DNA of 64,000 bases from Termitomyces sp. T153 (GCA_018296165.2 JACKQL020000053.1:248001-312000), one strand, 5' to 3'. Counted from the stretch's first letter, positions 45,241-57,225 are shown. Translations and numbers: made by a program. Notes: generated from the sequence alone by a model not told the origin.

Positions 45241-46177
45241 CTTAACATTTACACTGACATGAGTGGTAGTTTCACTGCCCAATGCCCTTGTCAACTATTT
45301 CACCAAAACACATACAAGTCAAAGAAATGTTTGTGGTAGTGTTTACAATTTTCTCTGCTGGGGCTCTTCTTCCAAGGGATGCCACACTGTCTTCATGTCA
45401 ACAAGGAGGCCAGTTCCAACATGATTCAGAACATGTTCATTGGGTCTGCAGCCACAATGAAGTTTGTTTAATGCTTGATCACACTGGCCTGCCAGCTCAA
45501 CTTTTCATTCTCTTCTGAATAGCTTTTTCATCCAAGTCTTCCATTGCTGATGCAGCTTGTTGTTTTCCTTTTACACACATGTTCAGAAACTGAGCTTGAA
45601 GCCCTCCATTGGTGAAGAGAATTATGCATTGCTTTGAGTTGAAATAAGACTGAGAAGGTAGAAAGAATAATCACAAGTAAATATTTACAGATGCAACCTA
45701 TATATTGATATAGTATGTGTAAAGCAGATGGTCTTCTGTTAAAAGACTTGAATGGGAGGTTTTTTGCTCACTACTATGACATATAAGTTTGTTTTGATAG
45801 ATTAGATTGCTGACTGCTGTATGCTGGCTCCTTTTCCTGAAAGTTTTTGCATAGCAAGAGAGATAAGTTAAGAAGCTCAAACTCCATTGATGAACTCTCA
45901 CAAATAAAAATCAAAGAACTAACTGTAAAATGTGAGGATGAAATGAAGTTAAAAATTATAGAATACTTATATAAGCTTTATTTGACTGAACAAAATACAA
46001 TTGAAATTATAGTAAAGACTCACATTACTAACATGAACAATGACAAGATTATAAGCACATTGATTGAGAAAAAGGCTGAAATGGCATGGTAAGAGAGATA
46101 AGTGGAAAAGCTTGATTTATCTGACAATCTTTTATTACTTCATTGAGGAACTCTTACAAATAAAAATCAAAGATTCA
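45241..46177. other. AT-rich region without a supported gene
   Basis: A 77-codon charged frame at about 45847-46092 lies in repeat-like sequence and has no ATG at its apparent start. The phrase 'cacaaataaaaatcaaag' recurs near 45900 and 46154, linking this region to the array on its right. Confidence 0.4.
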
Positions 46178-47035
46178 AGTAGACAAAGTGAGGATGGGGC
46201 TGGGTGTTGGTAAGACATGAGTTAACAAAATTCAAAGACCTAACTGAATCAAGTCAGGTTGGGGCTGAGTCTTGGCAAAACATGAGTTAACAAAAGACAA
46301 AGACCTAACCATTGAGTCAATGAAATACAGAGACCTAACCAAACAAAATGAGATTGGGTCTGGATCTTAGCATTGAGTTGACAAAATACAAAGACTCAAC
46401 AGAACAAAGTGAGATTGGGTCTGTATCTTAGCATTGAGTTAGAATATCAAGGATCTAACTGAATGAAGTGAGATTGTATATGGGTCCTAGCAAGAACTAC
46501 AAGCATGTGCCAAATGCATGGACTGTAGCTCATTGTAACATAGCACACAATGCAGGCAGGTGCTCTGGACAAATGGATTCAAAAGAAACATGAACATGTT
46601 GAGATTAGCACATGCCCTGAGGCTGACAGTCCAGTATCAACCATTGTCCATGACACCACATCATGCATCAAAATACAACCTTCATTCTGCTTTCTCTTGA
46701 AGGGTGTCATGAAATTGAAATTATAAAAGAGACTTGTACTGCTAACATGTATATTGACAGGACTACAAGCACATTTACTTAAGGATTTCAAAGACCCAAG
46801 TTGGCATAGCAAGGGGAAATAAGTTGAAAAGCCCCATTTATCTGACAAACTTGGTTACTCCATTGAGGAGCATTACAAATAAAGATCGAAGGCCTAACTG
46901 GCTTCCAACACTGAGTTAAGAAAAGATCAAAGCCCTGACTGAAAAAAGTGAGGCTGGCGCTGGATCTCAGCATTGAGTTAGAATACCAAAAACCGAACTG
47001 AACAAAGTGAGGGGGTCTAGGTCTTACAGCAAGAG
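46178..47035 (+). repeat. Degenerate tandem repeat array, unit about 65-70 bp
   Basis: Units contain 'acaaagtgaggttgggtctgg...cttagcattgagttaacaaaatacaaagacctaac'. About four to five units run from 46178 to 46495, and related units reappear at 46860-47035 after a 350-base gap. A related flank ('catagcaag...gataagtt...aaaagc') occurs at about 45852, 46088 and 46803. It looks like a decaying minisatellite or a repeated untranslated part of a transposon. Confidence 0.55.
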
Positions 47036-47133
47036 TTTCTGCATTATAACAATAAAAATTACATAAGTAGATATCGATTGAATGAACGCCCATGGCTATA
47101 TGAGAATTCTCTCTCGTGTTCTGCGCTTTTTCA

Positions 47134-47657
47134 CAGCGCTTTCTGAGAATAATAGGATTCACGTGTGTTTTTACAAAGCGACGGATTTTAAAATCTCCTT
47201 TTTTGGCCAAGTCCTACGCGTCGCAACCCTTGTCCCCACACCCATCTTGTTGCTTTGCATATCATCTAGGCTATCACTATTCTATAGTCAATCGACACAT
47301 CAGTTGGGATACAAAAGAATGTGCGCTTTCACTTTGGGATCGAGGTGGGATCGAGGTTGGGAGGTCGAAGACATTACTGATGTTCTTAGCGTGGCAAGAA
47401 GTAGTGTGTATCGTCTTCGATCAATGAGATCTTCTTCTAAATCATCGTCCAGGAGCCGTTGCACAGGAGGTGGTTCAGAATGAGCCGTAACAGAGCTATT
47501 AGCAACAATAGAAGTATCAGAGTCATCCAGTACATGAGTAGGAGCATGTATAAATAGAGCGATGTGGGTGTCGCGCAACTTGCCTAAAAAGGAAATTCTA
47601 ACATCCGACCGCTTTGTAAAGAAAACACGTGAATCCTATTATTTTCAGAAAAGTGCT
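47134..47657 (+). mobile_element. Small terminal-inverted-repeat element (MITE-like, Tc1/mariner type)
   Basis: The left arm 47134-47212 and the right arm 47579-47657 are imperfect inverted repeats of about 80-90 bp. Both contain 'aataggattcacgtg' and 'tttacaaagcg' in mirrored order. The outer ends are CAGCG/AC..CTG, and TA follows the right end. Inside, the plus-strand frame near 47317-47425 reads RWDRGWEVEDITDVLSVARSSVYR, like the helix-turn-helix of Tc1/mariner-type transposases. The catalytic part is missing. The element ends 45 bases before the PAN2 start codon. Confidence 0.6.
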
Positions 47658-47702
47658 GTAATTTAGGCCTCACTATGTACCCATGATAGTGGCATCGTAG
47701 AA

Positions 47703-50700
47703 ATGTCCACCTCTTATCGAAAGATCACTCCTATAACCCTTTCATTTCCTCAGCCCGTGACATCCCTCTCGTTTGACCCCGTGTCGGATATCCTTTGGGC
47801 AGGTTCAAACCTGGGTGACGTTACCGGATATTATGGAACGCGAGGCATTCGTGGCGTGTCCTTCAAGGTAGGAGGTAGACTTGCAGTCAAGAAACTAGTT
47901 TCCGGAGAGAATCATGTACGTGCTTTGGGCCTAGCGGGTGAGGGATTTGGTACTTGGACAAAAGGAGGAATGAACAAGTGGTATTTCCGGTGCGACTAAA
48001 GGCAGCATACTTTTCATCGGCTCATTCATCTTCGAGGTGTGATAGTCATTCATCGAATATAACGTCTTTTTCAAATACTGCCAACTCCAACATCGTAGCC
48101 TCATCCACTGCTGAAATGGACTTACTCTACATAAACTCTCTGACGGGAGCCGTCCTTCGACAAACAGCCACGCCCTCCATAATTAGTCATTTACATGCAT
48201 CGCATACATCTCTATTATCAGGGTCCTCGGATGGGTATCTGCGCACGCATGACCCTCGTTCTAATTCAAGTAGATCCTCAGAGAATCATGTCAGAGCGCA
48301 CACAGGTGGCATTCAAGGACTTGACACGACCGGCAATTTTGCATTCACTATCGGGCTCGGCGAAAGGTTGGCATTTTCACACCCTATGTTGTAATAGGCT
48401 CATTCCAACCAGACAATCTCGACCATTCCCCGACCCTCTAGTAAAGATATATGATCTAAGAACAATGCGCTCATTGCCACCGATTGCCTTCTCTTCGGGC
48501 CCTGCTTTCATACATGTTCTGCCGAAGCGAGCCTCGACTATCGTGATTGTTTCAAATCAAGGATTAGTCAATATAGTGGACGTTGTGAACCCTGCTGCGA
48601 GCGAATTCTATCAAGTACTTCCAATTAGACAAGTATATGTGTAGATTGGCCTCACTGCTTTCCAACAGCTCGATTTGGCTTCTTATGTTACCTCTTGTTC
48701 TGTGTCAGCGACTGCGGCATACGTGGCATTTGGAGATGCTGATGGGGCGATTCATCTCCTTTCACAAGCGGAGGACACCGTTGGAGTTCCGTTCAATGGA
48801 TTTGACGGGAAACCAGTTGATTGGGCAGATACGCCCGCCGAGTTGGCCGAAATAGATTGGATGGATTCCACGTAAGTTCAGTCTCGTCTTAAGAAAAAAA
48901 GGTATAAGCCTGATCATCGTCAACAGGCCTTTGAACACAATAGGATTGCCTCATTATGACACGCAGTTACTGTCAGCATGGACACCGCTCATGAAGCCAT
49001 CTATTGTGGTGTACCCACCCCCCTCAAAGATACCCGCCCAACTCCTCAATACAATGAAAATGAAAGACAACGTAGCCTATGCTGCCCTTCCCAGAGAGCT
49101 CAAGGGTCGTCGAAACGTGGTCGGTGTGGAATCACAAAGAAGGCACAATGGCCGATTTCGAAGTGGAAAGGCGACCAAGGTCTGAGTATAGGCTTTCAGT
49201 GACTTGAATAGACCGTCCTCAATGCAGTCCCTCAGATTGAATCTTCTGCTCCAGTCTATGAATACGTAGACGAAGAAGTTCCACAAATGTACCGCCAAGT
49301 GGAGATCGAGTATTCTAAGTTCGGTGTTGAAGATTTTGACTTTGGGTACGTAGTTGCTCTATTCTCACGGAGAATCGGCTTTTCACGCGCTCCACTTGAG
49401 GTTCTACAACAAAACTGAGTACAGCGGACTAGAGACCCATATTTTCAACTCATATACGAATTCTGTCCTACAAGTCATGCATTATTGTCTCCCTATTCGA
49501 ACTTTGGCAAAATCACATATCACTACCAATTGCCCGAGGGAGCACTGCTTGCTCTGCGAGTTAGGCTTCGTAGTACGTATGCTGGAAGATGCGAGAGGTA
49601 CGAACTGTCAGTCGAGCAACTTTTGCAAAACGGTTGGAGTTCTGGCGTTGGGTATTAGTCTTCCTTCGATGTCGTTCACCTTCGAATCGCTCACTCCGTG
49701 AATCAGCTTCAAACTCTATTGAACTCGTGGACTATGGAAGAGACGGCATCGAGGTCGACTATGCGCATAGGATTCAAATATTCCATCGCTTTTTGATTGA
49801 ACTTTTGAGCTCGGAGGGGAATTCTTTCCCTAATAATCCCTCTTTGCTGAAGACGCCGTCGAGTCTATCTAGCTCACATCCACTCTCGGCAGCACCTATT
49901 ACTCAACTCCTCAGTATTGATAGCAAGAACACCACTACTTGCACAAGTTGCGGTGCAGTGCGAGAAAAAGATAATATGTCCCACCTTGTGGACCTAATAT
50001 ATCCTCGAAAGGTCGGTCGGCATTTCTCGATAGCCAATCGTTTTTTCACCTCTTCAGAATTAGGGACCTTCCAATGAACCACATCCAGTTCTGGACTTCG
50101 TCAGTATCTTGCGGCATTCGTTGTTCCGTCAAATCACACACAAGGCGACTTGTCAACAGTGTTCATCACCCACGTTCTTCATATCTCGACGCTCCATTCC
50201 GTCCCAAGATTTGCCACCTATCTTGGCTATCAACGCATGTATCCATAATGAAGAAAACTTGAACTTGTGGCTCGATGTCAGGGGTCAAACGTTTCTTCAA
50301 ACGCGTCTCCAGTTACATGGTCAGGTTGGCGGTGTGGACGATCCAGTCGGTGTTGAATATACCATCAGAGTTTGTTGAATCATAACTATCTGCCCTTATC
50401 TGAGTTTTGACCATCCCTCAAGTCTTTTGTTGTCCAGATATTGACTAAAAATAAGCAGTCACACCTTGTAGCTATAGTCAGAGGTGCGAACATATAATCC
50501 ATCATTTACAATATATCTGACATTCTTGCCGTCACCTTCAGTTCCCGAGGCAGAAAAGCGTACCGATCTGATCAGTCCTTGGTTCATCTTCAATGATTTT
50601 GTGGTTCGCAATATTCCTGAGGAGGAGGCGTTGAGCTTTCCAGACAAATGGAAGGTCAGTCAACTTGTTTCAAGAACGCGGCAATCATCGGATTCTTATT

Positions 50701-51894
50701 TCGAAGGTTCCTGCAATTGTTTATTATGAACGGAGTGACCTAGTCGAAGTTTTGGACTATAGCAGACTTCCGAACAGTATCGACGAAACCATCCTTTGCC
50801 ATGATACGTCCATCTCTCTGTGTGTCTCCTGTATAATGACTGGATTGAATGATTAATGATATCTTCCTAGAAACCGCGATCCTCACCTTATCAAGCATGA
50901 AGCCCTGCTGGCTAATGAACTACCTCGGCCGGGCACTTTCGTCGCCATTGACGCTGAATTTGTCTCGATGCAACAAGTTCGTAGGATTTTTGAATCTGCT
51001 GACTAAGTTATCAAGACTGTCTTCTAGGAAGAAACTGAGTTCCGATCAGACGGAACGAAGAAAGTTCTTCGACCTGCACGATTAAGCCTAGCGCGAGTCT
51101 CTGTTTTACGTGGAGATGGTCAAAAGCAAGGAATTCCTTTTATTGACGATTACATTCACACAAGTGAGGTTATTGTCGATTATCTGACTGAGTTTTCGGG
51201 TATCAAATGTGGGCGCCTTCCGCATCGTACTACCAAATACTCACACCAGTTGTAGTTGGTGACCTGGATCCTCATCTTTCCCGGCATACCCTGACCCCAC
51301 TTAAACTTGTGTATAAGAAGCTTCGTCTGCTCGTCGACCGTGGGTGCGTGTTTATTGGCCATGGACTTTCAAAAGACTTTCGGATCATCAGTGAGCTACA
51401 ATTGATGAGTATAAACTATAAAATCTCTTGAAAATCCATGTCATAGATATCTATGTGCCACCCGAGCAGGTCATCGACACGGTTGATCTATATTTCATCA
51501 GATCACGTCAACGTCGACTATCGTTACGATTTCTGTCATGGTTTGTACTGCACGAACACATACAAACGGATGCGCACGACTCAATAGAAGATGCGAGATC
51601 GGCATTAAAACTCTATAAGGCTTACACCGAATTTGAAGAAGCCGGAACCTTTGATGAAAAATTGGACGAATTGTATGCCGAAGGCCGACTCTATGTGAGC
51701 TGTGTTTTCTGTCACATCGTCATCTTTGATCCATCTCGGCTATTGTCCAGAACTTCAAGCCGCCCCAGTTGATTGACAAAAGTGGAGTCCTTGACACGGA
51801 ACACGGAGCCTCTCCAGGATATTCAATGTCACAAAGTAGAAGTGTCACTCACCTTGGCACCCTGAATAATTATTCATCAAATTGGCGCCACTAA
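47703..51894 (+). CDS. PAN2: PAN2: catalytic subunit of the PAN2-PAN3 poly(A) nuclease
   Basis: Pan2 with Pan3 starts shortening of mRNA poly(A) tails in the cytoplasm. ATG 47703 gives MSTSYRKITPITLSF, then a WD40 propeller (WAGSNLGDVTGYYG, HLHASHTSLLSGSSDGYLRT, PDPLVKIYDLRTMRSLPP). The ubiquitin-hydrolase-like fold starts at about 49325 (YNKTEYSGLETHIFNSYTN) and lacks the catalytic Cys (Tyr there), as usual for Pan2. The DEDD exonuclease has VAIDAEFVSMQ (about 50950), FIGHGLSKDF (about 51355) and AHDSIEDA (about 51580), all catalytic acids present. It contains many introns of about 50 bases. The last exon (51772 onward) adds NFKPPQL and stops at 51894. About 1,150 residues, apparently intact. 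Confidence 0.93.
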
Positions 51895-52039
51895 ATCCTG
51901 TGATGACTGCTGTCCTGTGATGTAGTCACTACTACTTGAATAGCAGATCGCTTAGACTATGTCCAGTGAGGGGAGTTGCAGCGAACTCGTAAATGACTAG
52001 AAATTCGGGATTGTGCCTACAAATAAGGCAGACACTGAT

Positions 52040-52557
52040 TCAAATGTCAAAGTCGTCATCGAAATCCTTTCTTCGTTGGAACTGGAGTTGATACATATCA
52101 ATAAACATATATCACAGATAATATCCAGCGCACCACGATAGTCGACTTCTTGATTGTACCATTCCCCTGGACATCCTCCATCTCAAAAAGCACATAATTT
52201 GGATCAGCGTTTTCAGAAGTCATGTGCGCAGGGACCTACCTGTTCAAGCAACTCTATCAGTTGGTTCTCTGATACTCTTCCTCGCAATTGTCCATTTTGT
52301 GCCATTCGGAACAGGATGCCTTCAATCTGTTTCGATCGTTCAGGACTAACGAGGGAAATTCGTGATACTGTGGTTCGATAAGTCCATAACTCATTCTGAA
52401 AATGACTATCGAACATACATCGTTCTCGAGCAGCGAGGTCTAATACTGTCGACATCAGGTCCCTTCTCATTTGTTCTTCTTGCTCATCTTTTGATTTCTC
52501 ATCAGACGGGCCCTGCGAGGCACTTCCTTTTGATGGTAGCTGGCTGAGCCCTTCCAT
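52040..52557 (-). CDS. PDCD5 (programmed cell death 5) family protein
   Basis: It is a small helical nucleic-acid-binding/chaperone-associated protein. ATG 52557 leads into EEQMRRDLMSTVLDLAARER; splicing out about 50 bases gives ARERLSRISLVSPERSKQ, then ILFRMAQNGQLRGRVSENQLIELLEQ, the family core. Two short downstream exons complete it: MEDVQGNGTIKKSTIV (near 52180-52140) and FQRRKDFDDDFDI, with a stop at 52040. The usual N-terminal helix (E-A-I-R-A-A-R type) is not found in the 500 bases upstream, so either the start used here replaces it or a far upstream exon exists. It is convergent with PAN2, 145 bases apart. Confidence 0.85.
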
Positions 52558-53090
52558 GTCGTAAATGTAAATGGCCTAAGTGGAGGTTCGAAACTTGAAG
52601 GCGATCGATGTGAAATACTTGATTACGTCAGACCACAAAGAGCTATGTCTTTGCATATAATGGCGAGCGCCCTCACTCGGATATCATATATCATGCTCGA
52701 GTTTTGCTTGCTATTGTCTTTAACGCTGCACCTTCCCAAACGCAAAGTACTGTCGAAAGGCTTTCCATATTATATTCATTGACTCGGAATAGTATCTACC
52801 ATAGCCTTACACTCAGGCTGGCAGCACATTTCTGCCTCGGTGTAACTTGACTCTATCCATCTACATTCATAGATACAACTTCTAGGTGAAGAATAGCATC
52901 ATGATGATTGTTTCCAAAGCACTAGAAGGATGGAGGGTATCATATTGATGCATAGTACGCATGCACCCTCGCCAGGTATTGATAACCAATACACCTTGAG
53001 AGCCGCCAGACTTATCAAAGATCTCTATACCTTACTCCAGTATTAGAGACTTTTGTACTCGAGATATTGTCCCACATATTACTAGTCGTA
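52558..53090. other. Intergenic stretch with a possible hAT-transposase scrap
   Basis: The plus-strand frame at about 52697-52850 reads AIVFNAAPSQTQSTVERLSI and then LTRNSIYHSLTLRLAAHF before a stop. This loosely recalls the dimerisation end of hAT transposases (S-V-E-R-x-F-S, R-N-x-L). The match is weak. No other gene is seen. Confidence 0.25.
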
Positions 53091-54927
53091 TCAAACACAC
53101 TGTCCCACAAATTTACCCCATCTTTGAATCACCGGTCGAATGACTTCCTCCCACTCTTGTCCTTTGAGTCGCCCCGTGAGCCTTTCGAACTCAAAGATCT
53201 CCTTATGATGGCTGCCGCAATCTGGACAAGGTACACGCTGGCCCGAGCCTGTAGATCTCTTCACCGACGGACTTGAGTCACCTATCTGTGGATTGACTTT
53301 GGGCCAAGTGGGTATGAGGTATACGGCAGAAGCGGCCAAATCCGCCAATTCAATGTGTATTAATCTCTCTTCACCGAAGCAAGGGTTAGAAATGTGTAGG
53401 ACGTCTTCAAAAAACTTCTGACCCATCCGATGACACCACGGACCCGCTTCTCCTACTCTTAGACGTCCTTTCATCAGACTGTTGGTTCCATCATGATCGG
53501 ATTCTGCTGCTCCAGGATAATATCCTCTGAGCACTTGTTCTTCGGACCCACACTGTTTCTCCCACTGATCGAGGCGCTTAACGAGATTCACTGCCCTGCC
53601 CACTTTGAGTTTAAAATTCTCCGTTTTATCTGGATCTGAATGATTAGGCATATTCTGATATTACCCAAAAGGCACGAAGCTGCACGAGATGGTACCTCGT
53701 ATTTCAAATGCGTAGATATACCCTGGAACGTCAGAAGAAGACCGGGCTTTCTCCATCTCGACACGTAATGCAACTTGAGTCTCTACTTGGAGGTAAGATG
53801 GAATCCAGTCTGACGAGATTTTCTTAGCGGCGAACACTATGTCGGCAAATTTGTTCACCTGCAAACTCAATCCATGCACCATCTTTCCTACTGTAAAAAC
53901 CTCTTGGTCCCATCAATTCTTTCAAGTGTTGATAGCAAAAAACTTCATTCGCGAATTCGTCATCAGACCAGCCACATTGCGTTAGATTTGTACACAACTT
54001 TACTTGGCGTGTACATCGTCTTCCAGCCTTGGTGACTCCAGCACATTGTTGTCGCCCAGGTGTTGCAGGACTTTGGCTCCGAGAACTGGCTGGTGGAGAT
54101 GTCACACACGTACGGCTTCTCACAGATTTAGCAGAATTGTTTGTTTCCTCCAGCACAGGAGCTGTTGATGCAGCCGAAGATAGGATAGGCTGTGGTACTT
54201 TCTTGAACGTCTGGAGGGCAGGCTCCAAAGTAGGCCTTACGTAGGGTCCCTCGGGACGAAGAGCCATTTGCATGGTTAAAGATTGAACGAATGAGTTTTC
54301 CCTCATCGGCGAGTGTATGTAGGGAGTCGGCATGAGTGCTGGTACGATTGGGGAACTATTCGTAACAATTACAGCTGGATTGAAGCCGCCCACAAATTTG
54401 TTTGGATGGCTGGAGCGAGGAGAATCTGAAAGGCTCAGTGTATCAAAAGAATGAGATAATTCCGAAAAAGAGCTGTCGACGTCGTTGGTCGCCTTCTTGT
54501 GTGAGAAATTACTTTCATTTTGTTCTCTGCTCTATGACAAAAGGTTAGATCAGATCAAGACAATGAAGAAGGGAACGCGCATTGGCTATCCTGGGGAAAA
54601 CACGGGCCTGACCCTGGGTTGACATGCTAGTCTGGCGTAAGCTCTAGATCTGGGTAGTAAATAATTATTAGGTACTTATTACCAGAGTTGCCTTAGTTGC
54701 CACGTCGACGCGTGCGCTTACATAAGCACACATGCGTTGAAGAGTCCCGAAAATCGAAACGTGCTTACTCGAACATCTCTTACTCCAGATAGTGAGTTGG
54801 TTTTGCATGGTTTTTCTCTCTCTACGATGAAACGCACTGGGCTCTGATTAACGTTGATGTCACGCGCTACGCTTTCCAAGCGGCGGCCTAGAAAACCGTT
54901 AACTGATTTTGTTTTTCTCTCTCTCAT
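53091..54927 (-). CDS. T5orf172/DUF1766 (GIY-YIG-like) domain protein
   Basis: The core reads DWIPSYLQVETQVALRVEME, GYIYAFEIRD, FKLKVGRAVNLVKRLDQWEKQC, RMERLIHIELADL and CPDCGSHHKEIFEFE, the order of a common basidiomycete family related to the phage T5 Orf172 and Mug113 proteins. Upstream (about 54060-53880) a Cys/His cluster reads QCAGVTKAGRRCTRQVKLC and EVFCYQHL. Introns restore the frame at about 53870-53822, 53685-53644 and 53430-53370. A Ser-rich exon reaches 54531 with an acceptor just before it. An exon 54927-54769 (ATG, donor GTAAG, phase 0 on both sides) could supply the start but is tentative. Function in fungi is unknown; a nuclease or DNA-binding role is only implied by the fold. 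Confidence 0.72.
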
Positions 54928-54969
54928 CTGACTTGCCCCTGCTTAAGTGACTCTTTCAGGTATCAGACG

Positions 54970-56218
54970 ATGGAGAAATCTACCGATTCACTCCAACTAA
55001 AAAATGTTCTGAGTGATGTGTCTGCGAGCATATCTTCCGTTCGAGAGGTTTTACAATCTTTTAGGCAAAAGTACGCATCCTGGTTATATCAATATCCTAG
55101 TCCTCATATTTTTTAGTAACGGAGCTTTAGACTTCAAAGATGGGATTTCTCTCCTCTCATTGAAACATCAGACTCTTATTTCTTACCTAAACTCGTTAAT
55201 ACTTCTCTCTTCACGTCGTGTAACTGGCTATTCGCTAAACACGCGGACCCGCACTGAGTTGCCTTTTAGTGCTCCAGAAAGGGTTTGCCGTGGTGATGGC
55301 CTTGGAGATCTCGTGGATTCAATGATCGAGGGTCGGGTTGTCCTGGAAAAGATTCGTGTCCTCGAGACAAGGATGCGTTATCAGATTGAAAAACTTGTCA
55401 GAGTTGCGGAGGAACCAGAAACCACTGCTAATCTTGAAGGTAGTCTTTAGATGTGTATATCTTTGTTCCTTGGTCCTAATTCATTGACAGACCCATTGGC
55501 ATTCCGTCCTAACCCGAATAACCTCTGGGCCAATGACGAAGAAAATGATGATACTGTTAATGAATCGGTACACAATGATCATTCTCAACAGGACAAACAT
55601 GGTATTTTTGATGCTGATGCAATTTACCGTCCTCCCCGTGTTGCCCCTGCTCCCTACACTGAAAAATCAAGGTCGCAGAGAAGGAAAGAACGCCCACCTC
55701 TCCCTTCGGCTCTTGCTTCATTATCATCGGATGTTTCTCGTCCTCACGTCGAGTCAACTTCCGGTCTTGGGTCTATACCTTCTCTCGCCTCTGGCAGGGC
55801 AGCTTATTTGAAGCGACTCAACGAGTTCGAGGAGGAGAATTTCTCTCGCGTAGTGATGAAGAAAAGTGATGCTCGAAGACGTGCTCGGGATGAGGCAGAT
55901 ATTGCGTTAGGCGGTAGCTTAACCGGTGGGGGTGGTAAGCATCGCCGGAGAGCAGGAGGACTCGAAGATGAGTTTGGTGATGTATTGAGGAGTGTTGCAA
56001 GAGTTGACTTTGGAGGCCTTGGAGGGCCTGGCGGTGACGGCTACGATGAGCTGAGGCAGCAATCCAAAAAGGTCGATTACCTTCAGCGAAGTCGGCAAGG
56101 TGGCCAGAAGCGTATTCATACAGCAGAGGAAGAATCCGTTGAACATGGTAGAAAAAGAAGCAGGTTTGAGGTAGAGGCTAAGAATGTGAAGAAGAAACTT
56201 AAAAAGGGAAAGAAATAA
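54970..56218 (+). CDS. LCP5: LCP5/neuroguidin: Sas10/Utp3/C1D family ribosome biogenesis factor
   Basis: It acts in the nucleolus with the U3 snoRNP in 18S rRNA processing. There are three exons. Exon 1 (ATG 54970, LKNVLSDVSASISSVREVLQSF) ends at a GTACGC donor at about 55069. Exon 2 from about 55117 has the Sas10/Utp3/C1D core (DGISLLSLKHQTLISYLNSL; IEGRVVLEKIRVLETRMRYQ). Exon 3 from about 55492 begins DPLAFRPNPNNL, the family's 'L-x-F-R-P-N-P' motif. It carries an acidic stretch, PPRVAPAPYTE, RRARDEADI and a Lys-rich tail ending at 56218. It is intact by eye, at about 385 residues. Its start is only 42 bases from the tentative start of the divergent T5orf172 gene. Confidence 0.88.
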
Positions 56219-56407
56219 CTGGAGGAAAATATTTTAACTACATTACTATGATACTATAAATGACGTCTACCTATGCTAATGTATCACTAAGAATACGCCA
56301 CGATAGACCTAATCTAATTCACATAGCTCTAAGTACTGATCCCATTCCAAAGGATAACTATTCAATCGCTTTTTAAACTGCATATTCGAGGTTTATCTAA
56401 AAACAGA

Positions 56408-57225
56408 TCAGCATCTGGAATGGATTCTGGAGAAGTTTGTGATTGTGGTTTCTCGAGTCTCTTTCCTCCAGGACGTAAAGTATTGTTGTACATGCGAGTT
56501 CTTTCGCTTTCTAAGATCGAGGATCCGCTTTCGTTCCCTTGAGGGTACGCCAACAATGGTCAGTGCCTTATCCAATGACCAGCCACCATATTCCGGAGTC
56601 AAGATGACCCGGGGATAATATATGACCATCAACGCCTTGTCCATCGATATTTTTGGTGTCGGACGCTGCGGGCATGAAGATTCTGGTTATGATCAATGAT
56701 GTTGAGAACGGAAAGAAAAGGATTAAGTCGCTCACCGCATCACAGAGCTCAAGTTGACTTTTGCATGATTTGATAATTATTGTAGACATTCAGGACACGA
56801 CATCGAATTTGGTCATCGTCTAAGTCCTGGGTCGCGTGAAAGTAGGAATAAACTTGGTCAGGAATCAGGTCAGAGTCGGGGGTCCTTAGATGCTCATGAA
56901 TTGCACCAAGTGCATGTCCCCACCGGTGGAGGATTGGTCCCCCGGGCAATTGCTAAGTCTTCAATCGAATCCTCTATTCCACGCCAAATTCATAGTGAGG
57001 TCGGGTATTTTGACGTTGAGTGCATTGGTTCCCACTGTACTCCACATCTCTTTGTCGCACTTAAAACCGATGTGCATCATAACATTTAAAACGTTGTCTT
57101 TTAGCCTTCTTATCTGGAGGCTGATAAAAAGAAAACCATTGACGCGGCGCAATTCCTTCGACGACATTTCTTTGATTTACTGTTCCTCCAAAATACGAAT
57201 GGGTAACAAACTGTACGACGAGTAA
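56408..57225 (-). pseudogene. Decayed zincin-like metallopeptidase
   Basis: Minus-strand segments in different frames line up with fungal zincin-like proteins: YSYFGGTVNQ (about 57205), HIGFKCDKEMWSTVG followed by PDLTMNLAW (about 57060-56975), the zinc-site region at about 56935-56895, IPDQVYSYFHATQDLDDDQI, and a tail KISMDKALMVIYYPR. The HExxHxxGxxH motif reads H-R-W-G-H-A-L-G-A-I-H: the zinc histidines are kept but the catalytic Glu is Arg. Frameshifts and a stop after NRGFD separate the pieces, some of which could be unrecognised introns. Most likely a pseudogene between LCP5 and UNG1. Confidence 0.6.

Noticed and set aside
46788..47210. 140-codon minus-strand frame left of the MITE
   Set aside because: It runs through repeat units and the transposon's inverted repeat, with no coding signal.
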